From Burkholderia sp. NRF60-BP8 (GTDB taxonomy: Bacteria; Pseudomonadota; Gammaproteobacteria; Burkholderiales; Burkholderiaceae): a stretch of 64,000 nucleotides of DNA. The stretch covers positions 62,001-126,000 of the forward strand of contig NZ_CP013373.1 in the NCBI RefSeq assembly GCF_001522585.2. The letters run 5' to 3'. Shown here piece after piece: positions 54,021 to 64,000 of this stretch; the first letter of the stretch is position 1, and every line of letters starts with the position of its first letter. A program made the position numbers and the translations under genes. The notes beneath the pieces are model-generated. The model was not told where the DNA came from and ran no database searches. It saw only the letters and a program-made list of their open reading frames with translations.

Positions 54021-55991
54021 ATGCTTTTTCCCACAGAATTTGACGTCATCGTCGTCGGTGGCGGTCATGCCGGCACGGAAGCCGCGCTGGCGTCCGCCCG
54101 TATGGGCGCAAAGACACTGCTGCTGACCCACAACATCGAAACGCTTGGGCAGATGAGCTGCAATCCGTCGATCGGCGGCATTGGCAAGGGCCATCTGGTC
54201 AAGGAAGTCGACGCGTTGGGCGGCGCAATGGCCGCCGCGACGGATGAAAGCGGTATTCAGTTCCGGATCCTCAATTCGTCGAAGGGCCCGGCCGTGCGCG
54301 CGACACGTGCGCAGGCCGATCGTATCCTGTACAAGGCCGCGATCCGTCACCGGCTCGAAAATCAGCCGAACCTGTGGCTGTTCCAGCAGGCCGTCGACGA
54401 CCTGATGGTCGAAGGCGACCGCGTGGTGGGCGCCGTCACGCAGATCGGCATCCGCTTCCGCGCTCGCGCAGTCGTGCTGACGGCCGGTACGTTCCTCGAC
54501 GGCAAGATTCACGTCGGCCTGAACAACTACACGGGCGGCCGCGCGGGCGATCCGGCGGCCGTGTCGCTGTCGTCGCGCCTGAAGGAGCTGAAGCTGCCGC
54601 AGGGCCGGCTGAAGACCGGTACGCCGCCGCGTATCGACGGTCGCACGATCGACTTTTCGAAGCTCGACGAGCAGCCGGGCGACCTCGATCCGATCCCCGT
54701 ATTCTCGTTCCTGGGCCGCGCGGAGCAGCATCCGCAACAGCTGCCGTGCTGGGTGACGCATACGAACGAACGCACGCACGACATCATTCGCGGCGGTCTC
54801 GATCGTTCGCCCATGTATACAGGCGTGATCGAAGGGGTCGGGCCGCGCTATTGCCCGTCGATCGAGGACAAGATCCACCGGTTCGCGTCGAAGGAATCGC
54901 ACCAGATCTTTCTCGAGCCGGAAGGGCTGACGACCAACGAGTTCTACCCCAACGGGATCTCGACCAGCCTGCCGTTCGACGTCCAGCTCGAGCTCGTGCA
55001 TTCGATGCGCGGCCTCGAGAACGCGCATATCCTGCGCCCCGGTTACGCGATCGAATACGACTATTTCGACCCGCGCGCGCTGAAGGCGTCACTCGAGACG
55101 AAGGCGATCAATGGGCTATTCTTTGCGGGCCAGATCAACGGTACGACCGGCTACGAGGAAGCGGCAGCACAGGGGCTGCTGGCCGGCCTCAATGCGGGCC
55201 GCTACGTGCAGGAAAAGGACGCGTGGTGCCCGCGTCGCGATCAAGCCTATCTGGGCGTGCTGGTGGACGATCTCGTCACGCGCGGCGTGGCCGAGCCGTA
55301 CCGGATGTTCACGAGCCGGGCCGAGTATCGTCTGAGCCTGCGCGAAGACAACGCCGACATGCGCCTGACCGAGATCGGCCGCGAGCTTGGACTGGTCGAC
55401 GACGCCCGCTGGGATGCCTTCAGCCGGAAGCGCGACGCTGTTTCACGTGAAACCGAACGCCTGAAGTCGACGTGGGTGACGCCGAAGACGCTGCCCGCGG
55501 AAGAGGCGACCGCGCTGCTCGGCAAGGCGATCGATCACGAATACAGCCTCGCCGAGCTGCTGCGCCGCCCGGGCGTTGGCTACGACGGCGTGTGCGGGCT
55601 GAAGGGCGGCGAGTGCGGCCCTGCGGAGCCGTTGACCGACGATCCGGTGCTGCTCGAGCAGATCAAGGAGCAGGTCGAAATCGGTATCAAGTATCAGGGC
55701 TATATCGAGCGCCAGGCATCCGAGATCGAGCGCAACGACGCGAACGAGAACACGCGCCTGCCGGACGGTATCGATTACCGCGACGTTCGAGGCCTGTCGT
55801 TCGAGGTAAGCCAGAAGCTCAACGAGTTCCGTCCGGAAACGATCGGGCAGGCGTCGCGCATTTCCGGCGTCACGCCGGCGGCAATCTCGCTGCTGATGGT
55901 GCATCTGAAGCGTCGCGGCCTGGGCCGCCGTAACGGCACGGTCGCGGAAGCCGCGGAGCAGGGGGGCGGCAGCGTCCCGACGCAACAATGA
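54021..55991 (+). CDS. mnmG: tRNA uridine-5-carboxymethylaminomethyl modification enzyme MnmG (GidA)
   Basis: A 656-residue FAD protein that with MnmE makes cmnm5U34 in tRNAs reading two-codon boxes. FAD binding is [21 protein letters not shown] (near residues 7-27); GidA motifs [34 protein letters not shown] and [23 protein letters not shown] are intact, as is the C-terminal helical domain that binds MnmE and tRNA. It heads the mnmG-rsmG-parA-parB block next to the origin region. A parS site lies within it at 55439-55454. Confidence 0.97.
   Translation: MLFPTEFDVIVVGGGHAGTEAALASARMGAKTLLLTHNIETLGQMSCNPSIGGIGKGHLVKEVDALGGAMAAATDESGIQFRILNSSKGPAVRATRAQADRILYKAAIRHRLENQPNLWLFQQAVDDLMVEGDRVVGAVTQIGIRFRARAVVLTAGTFLDGKIHVGLNNYTGGRAGDPAAVSLSSRLKELKLPQGRLKTGTPPRIDGRTIDFSKLDEQPGDLDPIPVFSFLGRAEQHPQQLPCWVTHTNERTHDIIRGGLDRSPMYTGVIEGVGPRYCPSIEDKIHRFASKESHQIFLEPEGLTTNEFYPNGISTSLPFDVQLELVHSMRGLENAHILRPGYAIEYDYFDPRALKASLETKAINGLFFAGQINGTTGYEEAAAQGLLAGLNAGRYVQEKDAWCPRRDQAYLGVLVDDLVTRGVAEPYRMFTSRAEYRLSLREDNADMRLTEIGRELGLVDDARWDAFSRKRDAVSRETERLKSTWVTPKTLPAEEATALLGKAIDHEYSLAELLRRPGVGYDGVCGLKGGECGPAEPLTDDPVLLEQIKEQVEIGIKYQGYIERQASEIERNDANENTRLPDGIDYRDVRGLSFEVSQKLNEFRPETIGQASRISGVTPAAISLLMVHLKRRGLGRRNGTVAEAAEQGGGSVPTQQ
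55439..55454. promoter_or_regulatory. parS: Second parS site, inside mnmG
   Basis: TGTTTCACGTGAAACC matches the parS consensus at 15 of 16 positions and keeps the full palindromic core GTTTCACGTGAAAC (55440-55453). It codes for the residues around AVSRETER of MnmG, so the site is carried in coding sequence. It lies 1.9 kb from the first parS. Confidence 0.9.
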
Positions 55992-56674
55992 CGGCGCGTC
56001 GCGCGCCGGCGGTGAATCGGGACGTACTGGAACAGATGCTCGTCGAAGGCACGGCGGCACTCGACCTGACGCTGACGGATGCACAACGCAACCAGCTGCT
56101 CGACTATGTCGCGCTGCTCGGCAAGTGGAACGCGGTCTACAACCTGACCGCGATCCGCGACCCGAAGCAGATGCTGATTCAGCACATCCTCGATTCGCTT
56201 TCCATCGTCCCGCATCTGCGCGGCCGGACGTCGGCACGCGTACTCGACGTCGGCTCGGGCGGCGGGCTGCCCGGTATCGTGCTGGCGATCGTCGAGCCGG
56301 GCTGGCAGGTCACGCTGAACGATATCGTGCAGAAGAAGTCTGCCTTCCAGACGCAGATGCGCGCGGAGCTGAAGCTCGCGAACCTGTCGGTCGTCACCGG
56401 GCGGGTCGAATCGCTGCAGCCGGGTGTCGAAGTGCCGGAAAAATTCGACATGATCGTATCCCGCGCCTTCGCGGACCTGTCCGACTTCGTTAAACTTGCT
56501 CGACATCTGGTCGCGCCGGGCGGGTCGATCTGGGCGATGAAGGGCGTTCACCCGGATGACGAGATTGCGCGGTTGCCGGAAGGCAGCCGCGTGAAGCAGA
56601 CGATCCGGCTGGCGGTGCCGATGCTCGATGCAGAGCGGCATCTGTTCGAAGTGGCCGTCGACGAGGCGAATTGA
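55988..56674 (+). CDS. rsmG: 16S rRNA (guanine-N7)-methyltransferase RsmG (GidB)
   Basis: A 228-residue SAM-dependent enzyme that methylates G527 of 16S rRNA. SAM binding is [17 protein letters not shown], with the family segments [18 protein letters not shown] and [13 protein letters not shown]. The ATG overlaps the mnmG stop (ATGA). Loss of this enzyme gives low-level streptomycin resistance in other bacteria. Confidence 0.96.
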   Translation: MTARRAPAVNRDVLEQMLVEGTAALDLTLTDAQRNQLLDYVALLGKWNAVYNLTAIRDPKQMLIQHILDSLSIVPHLRGRTSARVLDVGSGGGLPGIVLAIVEPGWQVTLNDIVQKKSAFQTQMRAELKLANLSVVTGRVESLQPGVEVPEKFDMIVSRAFADLSDFVKLARHLVAPGGSIWAMKGVHPDDEIARLPEGSRVKQTIRLAVPMLDAERHLFEVAVDEAN

Positions 56675-56725
56675 AGGCGCGCGGTAGCGCGCCGTTTGTT
56701 TGAAGGTAAAGGGAACACACCAACG

Positions 56726-57505
56726 ATGGCAAAGATCTTCTGCGTTGCGAACCAGAAGGGGGGCGTCGGCAAGACGACGACATCGGTCAATCTCGCCGCA
56801 AGCCTTGCAGCGCAGGAGCAACGAGTCCTGTTGATCGATCTCGACCCGCAGGGCAACGCGACGATGGGCAGCGGGATCGACAAGGCCGCCTGCGAAGCGA
56901 CCGTGTACGAAGTGCTGGTCGACGGCGTGTCGGTGGCCGACGCACGTGTGCGTCCGGAGGGCGTCACTTACGACGTGCTTCCCGCGAACCGCGAGCTGTC
57001 CGGCGCCGAGATCGAGCTGATCAGCATCGACAACCGCGAGCGCCGCCTGAAGGCCGCGCTCGAGCGCGTGGCCGACGACTACGATTTCGTGCTGATCGAT
57101 TGCCCGCCGACGCTGTCGCTGCTGACGCTGAACGGGCTGTGCGCGGCGCATGGCGTCGTGATCCCGATGCAGTGCGAGTACTTCGCACTGGAAGGGCTGT
57201 CGGACCTCGTCAACACGATCAAGCAGGTTCACGCGAACATGAACCGCGACCTGAAGATCATCGGCTTGCTGCGCGTGATGTTCGATCCGCGCATCACACT
57301 GCAGCAGCAAGTCTCCGATCAACTGAAGGCGCACTTCGGCGACAAGGTGTTCGACGCGGTGATTCCGCGCAACGTGCGCCTGGCCGAAGCGCCGAGCTAC
57401 GGGTTGCCGGGCGTCGTGTTCGACCGCAGTTCGCGCGGCGCGCAGGCGTATATCCAGTTCGGTGCCGAGATGATCGAGCGCGTGCGCGCGTTCGAGGTGT
57501 CGTGA
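56726..57505 (+). CDS. parA: Chromosome partitioning ATPase ParA
   Basis: A 259-residue Walker-type ATPase of the chromosomal (small, no DNA-binding N-domain) ParA class. It has the deviant Walker A KGGVGKTTT (11-19), Walker A' LLIDLDPQGNATMGSG, and Walker B FVLIDCPPTLSLLT. With ParB and parS it moves newly copied origins apart. I chose the ATG at 56726 with AAAGGGAA upstream. It follows rsmG by 51 bp in the same direction. Confidence 0.97.
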   Translation: MAKIFCVANQKGGVGKTTTSVNLAASLAAQEQRVLLIDLDPQGNATMGSGIDKAACEATVYEVLVDGVSVADARVRPEGVTYDVLPANRELSGAEIELISIDNRERRLKAALERVADDYDFVLIDCPPTLSLLTLNGLCAAHGVVIPMQCEYFALEGLSDLVNTIKQVHANMNRDLKIIGLLRVMFDPRITLQQQVSDQLKAHFGDKVFDAVIPRNVRLAEAPSYGLPGVVFDRSSRGAQAYIQFGAEMIERVRAFEVS

Positions 57506-57536
57506 TCCGGACATGAGCGAAGCGAGGAAGAAAGAC

Positions 57537-58430
57537 ATGAACGCGGTACCAAAGAAGAAGGGCTTGGGACGTGGCCTCGAAGCGCTGCTCGGCGGCAGTG
57601 CCGATATCACCGAAGCGGTGAAGATCGAAGGGGCGCCGAACACGCTCGCGCTCGGCAAGCTGCAAGCCGGCAAGTACCAGCCGCGCACGCGGATGGACGA
57701 GGGCAGCCTGCAGGAGCTCGCGGCAAGCATTCGCGCGCAGGGCGTGATGCAGCCGATCCTGGTACGGCCTATTTCGTCAGACAAATACGAGATCATCGCG
57801 GGCGAGCGGCGTTTCCGTGCCGCACGTCTGGCCGGCCTCGAGGAAGTGCCGGTGCTCGTGAAGGACGTATCCGATCAGGCTGCCGCCGCGATGGCGCTGA
57901 TCGAGAACATCCAGCGCGAGGACCTGAATCCGCTTGAAGAGGCGCACGGTATTCAGCGCCTGCTCGACGAGTTCGGTTTCACGCACGAACAGGCTGCCGA
58001 ATCGGTCGGCCGTTCGCGCAGTGCGGTGTCGAACCTGCTGCGCCTGCTGAACCTCGCGTCGCCGGTGCAGACGATGCTGCTGGCCGGCGATCTCGACATG
58101 GGACACGCACGCGCACTGCTCGCCGTCGATGCGGCCACGCAGATCACGCTCGCGCATCAGGTGGTCAACAAGCGCATGTCGGTGCGCGAGACCGAGAAGC
58201 TCGTCGCGCACACGACGAAGGAAGCGCCGGCCGTGAAGGCGCGTGCGAAGGACGACGGCGGCCGCGATACGCGTCGCCTCGAAGAGGAGTTGTCCGATCT
58301 GCTCGCGTCGACGGTGAAGATCAAGCTCGGCCGCCGCGGGCGAGGGCAGGTGCTGATCGACTTCGGCAACCTCGATGCGCTCGAAGGCATTCTCGCGCGA
58401 CTGCGCGGCAACGTCGCGACCGAAGAGTAA
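57537..58430 (+). CDS. parB: Chromosome partitioning protein ParB
   Basis: A 297-residue ParB CTPase. The N-terminal ParA-stimulating motif is GLGRGLEALLGG (9-20). The CTP-binding ParB/Srx domain includes GKYQPRTRMDEGSLQELAASIRAQGVMQPILVRP and GERRFRAARLAG. The helix-turn-helix FTHEQAAESVGRSRSAVSNLLRLLNL binds parS, and the C-terminus dimerises. I chose the ATG at 57537 (AGGAAG upstream); an ATG at 57513 adds eight residues. Two parS sites lie 2-4 kb upstream. Confidence 0.97.
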   Translation: MNAVPKKKGLGRGLEALLGGSADITEAVKIEGAPNTLALGKLQAGKYQPRTRMDEGSLQELAASIRAQGVMQPILVRPISSDKYEIIAGERRFRAARLAGLEEVPVLVKDVSDQAAAAMALIENIQREDLNPLEEAHGIQRLLDEFGFTHEQAAESVGRSRSAVSNLLRLLNLASPVQTMLLAGDLDMGHARALLAVDAATQITLAHQVVNKRMSVRETEKLVAHTTKEAPAVKARAKDDGGRDTRRLEEELSDLLASTVKIKLGRRGRGQVLIDFGNLDALEGILARLRGNVATEE

Positions 58431-58440
58431 CGGGCAATCC

Positions 58441-59571
58441 ATGGAACAGATGGGCACACCGGCGCCGCGCCGGTGGCTCGGCTGGCTTGCGCAGGAACCG
58501 GTGCTGTCGGTGCTCGCGCTTGGCCTGATCGTGCTGCAATGGGTGCGTCCGCAACCATTTTCGGTGCTCGCCGAGCGCGTCGACTGGCAGACGGTCGCGA
58601 CGCTCGCGGGCCTGCTGATGCTGACCAAGGCGCTCGAGCTGTCCGGCTGCCTGATGTGGCTCGCGCACCGCATCGTGCATCACGTGCACTCCGAGCGCGG
58701 GCTTGCGATGCTGCTCGTCGGCTTCGCCGCGGTGTTGTCGATGTGGCTCACCAACGACGTCGCGCTGTTCGTCGTCGTGCCGTTGATGGTGTCGCTGCGC
58801 GCGCTGACACCGTTGCCGCTCCGGCGGCTCGTGATCGTCGTCGCGCTGGCCGTCAACGCGGGGTCCGTTGCGACACCGCTCGGCAATCCGCAGAATCTTT
58901 TCCTGTGGCAATTGAGCGGCGTGTCGTTCGGTCGCTTCGTGGTCACGCTGGGGCCGCTCGCCGTCGCGACGATGGCGCTGCTGCTCGTGCTGACTGCACT
59001 GATGTTTCGCGCGAAGCCGCTCGACCTGTCCGGCGACGCTGCCGCCTTTCCCGTACAACGCATGCACGCGCTGATCGCGGCGGTCCTGTTCGCCGCGTTC
59101 GTGCTGCTCGCCGATGCGCACCGTCCGCTGCCGGGCCTCGTCGGCGTCGCGATCGTGCTGCTCGCCGTCAAACGCGATGCAGTCCTGAAGATCGACTGGC
59201 TGCTGCTGTTGATCTTCGTGCTGATGTTCGTCGTGTTGCGCAGTGCGGCTGCGCTGCCTGTCGTGCACGGCGCGATTGCGCACGCGCAGCTCGATTCGCC
59301 GCTGCGCGTCTATGCCGCCGGCGCCGTGCTGTCACAGGCGATCAGCAACGTGCCGGCCGCGATCCTGCTGTCGGAATTCACGCACGACTGGCGCGCGCTT
59401 GCATTCGGCGTATCGGTCGGCGGCTTCGGTTTCGCGATCGGCTCGCTCGCGAACCTGATCGCGGTACGTCTCGCGAAGGAGCCGCGCATGTGGCTGCCGT
59501 TCCACCTCGTTTCGATTCCGTTCGCGCTGGCGAGCGCGGCGCTCGGCGCGTGGCTGCTCATGCACGGTTGA
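58441..59571 (+). CDS. Anion permease of the ion-transporter superfamily (ArsB/CitMHS-like)
   Basis: A 376-residue membrane protein with about 10-11 hydrophobic segments. It contains LSMWLTNDVALFVVVPLMVSL and NAGSVATPLGNPQNLFLWQLSG, two related segments typical of IT-superfamily anion transporters (arsenite, dicarboxylate or sulfate types), and a second repeat at QAISNVPAAILLSEF with GSLANLIAVRLA. The substrate is unknown. It begins ten bases after parB and may share its transcript. Confidence 0.87.
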   Translation: MEQMGTPAPRRWLGWLAQEPVLSVLALGLIVLQWVRPQPFSVLAERVDWQTVATLAGLLMLTKALELSGCLMWLAHRIVHHVHSERGLAMLLVGFAAVLSMWLTNDVALFVVVPLMVSLRALTPLPLRRLVIVVALAVNAGSVATPLGNPQNLFLWQLSGVSFGRFVVTLGPLAVATMALLLVLTALMFRAKPLDLSGDAAAFPVQRMHALIAAVLFAAFVLLADAHRPLPGLVGVAIVLLAVKRDAVLKIDWLLLLIFVLMFVVLRSAAALPVVHGAIAHAQLDSPLRVYAAGAVLSQAISNVPAAILLSEFTHDWRALAFGVSVGGFGFAIGSLANLIAVRLAKEPRMWLPFHLVSIPFALASAALGAWLLMHG

Positions 59572-60027
59572 GCGAGGCCGGTGGGTGCGGCACAGGCGTA
59601 TCGTTCGGGCAGTGGCGGGGCGCACAGCGTTCGAGGTGATCGACGGCTGTTGATAAGTGCTGCAATCTACAATCGAACCTCTGTGGCGGCGCGACAACTG
59701 ATTGGATGAATCGATGCGCGAACAACCGGTCGAATTTCGCGCGTCGCGTGCGGCGGTTCGGTCACGATGTCGTGCTCCTTCCGCAGCGTCGCACCGAGCC
59801 GTTCCCGACGGCTGCATTGCAGCGAATTCGCGGCAGCGATCGCACCGCTTCCTCCCGGTCCGCATCGGCATCGTTTCCCGCGATTTCCCCTCGTCGCCGG
59901 ACTTTTTCGCGCAAGAAATACCGGTGCAAAAAATTGACCTTACAACTGTCATCGTACGTCGTCGAATCGGGCGTTTTTTCACATCATGAGGCGTCGTTTT
60001 ATGCAGGTTTTTGTCGCGTCTAAAGCC
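59572..60027. other. Intergenic region upstream of the atp operon, no supported gene
   Basis: One open frame of about 100 codons (59706-60023) lacks a domain, ribosome site and plausible composition. The segment near 59930-59985 is T/A-rich and may hold further promoter elements. No other structure is evident. Confidence 0.5.
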
Positions 60028-60056
60028 TTGAATCACTTGCAACTATCGCTTACAAT
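60028..60056 (+). promoter_or_regulatory. Predicted sigma-70 promoter of the atp operon
   Basis: TTGAAT (60028-60033) and TACAAT (60051-60056) are separated by exactly 17 bp and lie 82 bp upstream of atpI. Transcription would start near 60063. Confidence 0.7.
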
Positions 60057-60083
60057 CGCCCGGATTTGTTAGCTAGGCACCCC

Positions 60084-60103
60084 TGAAAGCTTTCAGAAAG
60101 CTT
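60084..60103 (+). promoter_or_regulatory. Overlapping alternative hairpins in the atp leader
   Basis: The perfect palindrome TGAAAGCTTTCA (60084-60095) shares bases with a second stem, AAGCTTT (60087-60093) / AAAGCTT (60097-60103) with a three-base loop. Only one can form at a time in the predicted atp leader RNA. No T-tract follows. Confidence 0.45.
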
Positions 60104-60137
60104 GGGGTCGGGTTCAAGGATTCTGCGGAAGATTGCG

Positions 60138-61965
<1,828 letters not shown>

Positions 61966-62094
61966 GGTTCCTCGGAAATATGCGTCCGGCGTGAGCCGGC
62001 GCAGGGCGGAACGGAGACTTGGGGCGCTGATCGAATGCAACTCGATGAGCGCCTTACCGTTTCATTTTTCCGGAATAGCAGATAAGGAAACACC

Positions 62095-62565
62095 GTGAAT
62101 CTCAACGCAACTCTGTTTGCGCAAATGGTCGTGTTCCTGGTCCTCGCGTGGTTCACGATGAAATTCGTGTGGCCGCCGTTGATCAACGCCCTCGACGAAC
62201 GTTCGAAGAAGATCGCCGACGGCCTCGCCGCCGCCGAGAAGGGCAAGGCGGAACTCGACGCAGCGCACAAGCGCGTGGACCAGGAACTCGCGCAGGCCCG
62301 CAACGACGGCCAGCAGCGCATCGCCGACGCCGAAAAGCGTGCACAGGCGGTCGCCGAGGAAATCAAGGCCAACGCCCAGGCTGAAGCCGCCCGCATCGTC
62401 GCCCAGGCGAAGGCGGAAGCAGAACAGCAAATCGTGAAGGCGCGCGAAGCGCTGCGTGGCGAAGTCGCCGCGCTGGCCGTGAAGGGCGCCGAGCAGATCC
62501 TGAAGCGCGAAGTCGATCAAACGGCCCACGCCCAACTGCTGAATCAACTGAAAGCCGAGCTCTGA
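62095..62565 (+). CDS. atpF: ATP synthase F0 subunit b
   Basis: A 156-residue peripheral stalk subunit with one N-terminal membrane helix ([22 protein letters not shown]) and a long charged coiled coil. The start is a GTG at 62095 with AAGGAAA upstream. It lies 129 bp after atpE and two bases before atpH. Confidence 0.96.
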
Positions 62566-62567
62566 TC

Positions 62568-63107
62568 ATGGCCGAACTTGCAACCATCGCCCGCCCTTAC
62601 GCAGAAGCGCTGTTCCGCGTGGCCGAGGGCGGTGACATCGCCGCCTGGTCCACGCTCGTGCAAGAGCTGGCCCAGGTTGCGCGTCTGCCGGAAGTGCTGT
62701 CGGTCGCGTCGAGCCCGAAGGTGACGCGCACGCAAGTAGCCGAGTTGCTGCTTGCTGCGGTGAAGTCGCCGCTCGCGGCCGGCGCCGAAGCGAAGAACTT
62801 CGTGCAGATGCTGGTCGACAATCATCGCATCGCGCTGCTGCCGGAAATCGCCGAGCAGTTCGAGGCGCTCAAGAACGAACGTGAAGGCGCAGCCGACGCC
62901 GAGATCGTGAGCGCGTTCCCGCTGAACGGCGCGGATCTCGACAGTCTCGTCTCGGGCCTCGAACGCAAGTTCAAGCGCAAGCTGAAACCGACGGTCGAAG
63001 TCGATTCGTCGCTGATCGGCGGCGTGCGCGTGACGGTCGGCGACGAAGTGCTCGACACCTCGGTTCGCGCGCGCCTCGCATCGATGCAGGCTGCCTTGAC
63101 CGCCTGA
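62568..63107 (+). CDS. atpH: ATP synthase F1 subunit delta
   Basis: A 179-residue OSCP/delta subunit linking F1 alpha to the b stalk. It has the N-terminal helical domain ([18 protein letters not shown]) and the C-terminal segment [29 protein letters not shown], both conserved. It sits between atpF and atpA. Confidence 0.96.
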   Translation: MAELATIARPYAEALFRVAEGGDIAAWSTLVQELAQVARLPEVLSVASSPKVTRTQVAELLLAAVKSPLAAGAEAKNFVQMLVDNHRIALLPEIAEQFEALKNEREGAADAEIVSAFPLNGADLDSLVSGLERKFKRKLKPTVEVDSSLIGGVRVTVGDEVLDTSVRARLASMQAALTA

Positions 63108-63151
63108 GCGCCACGCCGGCACGCAACAGAATTGACTATCAGGAGCGAATA

Positions 63152-64000
63152 ATGCAACTCAATCCCTCTGAGATCAGCGAGCTGATCAAGAGCCGGATCC
63201 AGGGCCTTGAAGCGAGCGCAGACGTTCGCAACCAGGGCACCGTGATCTCCGTGACCGACGGTATCGTGCGTATCCACGGCCTGTCGGACGTGATGCAGGG
63301 CGAAATGCTCGAGTTTCCGGGCAACACGTTCGGTCTCGCGCTGAACCTCGAGCGCGACTCGGTCGGCGCGGTGATTCTCGGCGAATACGAACACATTTCG
63401 GAAGGCGACATCGTCAAGACGACGGGCCGCATTCTCGAAGTCCCGGTTGGCCCGGAACTCGTCGGCCGCGTGGTCGACGCGCTCGGCAACCCGATCGACG
63501 GCAAGGGCCCGGTCAACGCGAAGCTGACCGACGCGATCGAAAAGATCGCCCCGGGCGTGATCTGGCGTAAGTCGGTGTCGCAGCCGGTGCAGACGGGCAT
63601 CAAGTCGATCGACGCGATGGTGCCGATCGGCCGTGGCCAGCGTGAGCTGATCATCGGCGACCGTCAGTGCGGCAAGACCGCGGTGGCGCTCGACGCGATC
63701 ATCAACCAGAAGGGCAAGGACCTGATCTGTATCTACGTCGCGATCGGCCAGAAGGCTTCGTCGATCATGAACGTGGTGCGCAAGCTCGAAGAAACGGGCG
63801 CGCTCGAATACACGATCGTCGTCGCCGCTTCGGCATCGGATTCGGCTGCGATGCAGTACCTGGCACCGTACGCCGGCTGCACGATGGGCGAATACTTCCG
63901 GGACCGCGGCCAAGACGCGCTGATCATCTATGACGACTTGACCAAGCAGGCTTGGGCATACCGTCAGATCTCGCTGCTGTTGCGCCGCCCGCCGGGCCGT
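63152..64000 (+). CDS. atpA: ATP synthase F1 subunit alpha, cut by the window end
   Basis: The first 283 residues of the alpha subunit are present and the frame is open to the right edge. The N-terminal beta-barrel ([30 protein letters not shown]) and P-loop GDRQCGKTA (170-178) are visible, followed by [20 protein letters not shown] and [19 protein letters not shown]. Position 173 of the P-loop is Cys where the E. coli protein has Thr. AGGAGCGAATA precedes the ATG. The remaining roughly 230 residues and atpG, D and C are outside the window. Confidence 0.97.
   Translation, partial: MQLNPSEISELIKSRIQGLEASADVRNQGTVISVTDGIVRIHGLSDVMQGEMLEFPGNTFGLALNLERDSVGAVILGEYEHISEGDIVKTTGRILEVPVGPELVGRVVDALGNPIDGKGPVNAKLTDAIEKIAPGVIWRKSVSQPVQTGIKSIDAMVPIGRGQRELIIGDRQCGKTAVALDAIINQKGKDLICIYVAIGQKASSIMNVVRKLEETGALEYTIVVAASASDSAAMQYLAPYAGCTMGEYFRDRGQDALIIYDDLTKQAWAYRQISLLLRRPPGR

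Noticed and set aside
59706..60023. 105-codon plus frame upstream of atpI
   Set aside because: No ribosome site, no recognisable features, and it runs almost up to the predicted atp promoter.

Overview
The window is high-GC DNA with a gene order typical of chromosome 1 of a Burkholderia species, most likely from the B. cepacia complex. The signs are a type II secretion cluster in which only gspC is turned round, the fliLMN arm, tandem branched-chain amino-acid ABC clusters, and the mnmG-rsmG-parA-parB-atp block. The assignment comes from gene content and protein sequence only. I saw no rRNA, tRNA, CRISPR array, insertion sequence or prophage.

Layout. 0-2 kb: flagellar switch genes fliN, fliM and fliL. 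2.3-4.6 kb: an LrgAB/CidAB pair with a divergent LysR regulator. 4.6-5.3 kb: a Phd/VapC-type toxin-antitoxin pair with a dyad upstream. 5.3-9.9 kb: an EmrB-type exporter, a MarR regulator and an outer-membrane efflux lipoprotein. 9.9-21.6 kb: a complete general secretory pathway (gspD-E-F, gspC opposite, gspG-N). 22-26.6 kb: a lytic transglycosylase, a CobW-type metallochaperone, HU and an MnmC-like protein whose methyltransferase half looks worn out.

26.6-27.1 kb is a gene-free stretch with three strong DnaA boxes, an AT-rich segment and a switch in coding strand: 21 of 28 genes to the left read leftward and 29 of 35 to the right read rightward. I propose it as the replication origin of this chromosome. 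A second, weaker DnaA-box cluster lies at 29.7-29.9 kb. The centromere-like parABS system (parA, parB and two parS sites at 53.5 and 55.4 kb) lies about 27-31 kb away, as expected for an origin region.

27-42 kb: a cation/proton antiporter, a YbdK-type ligase, a MarR regulator with a cysteine tail, an amidotransferase, an Old Yellow Enzyme, a SET-domain protein, a TctDE/QseBC-like two-component pair, phenylalanine hydroxylase genes phhA-phhB with an Lrp regulator, a CYTH protein, a LysR regulator and a GMC oxidoreductase. The last gene is preceded by an array of about 92-bp modules containing large palindromes. 42.7-53.5 kb: two adjacent but different branched-chain amino-acid-type ABC importers; the second has its permease LivM fused to its ATPase LivG. 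54-64 kb: mnmG, rsmG, parA, parB, an anion-permease-like gene and the ATP synthase operon atpIBEFHA, cut by the window end inside atpA.

The most interesting items are the origin candidate, the degenerate MnmC domain, the palindromic module array, a parS site that doubles as a terminator-like hairpin, the LivM-LivG fusion, and the arginine in place of the Walker A lysine of the first LivF.
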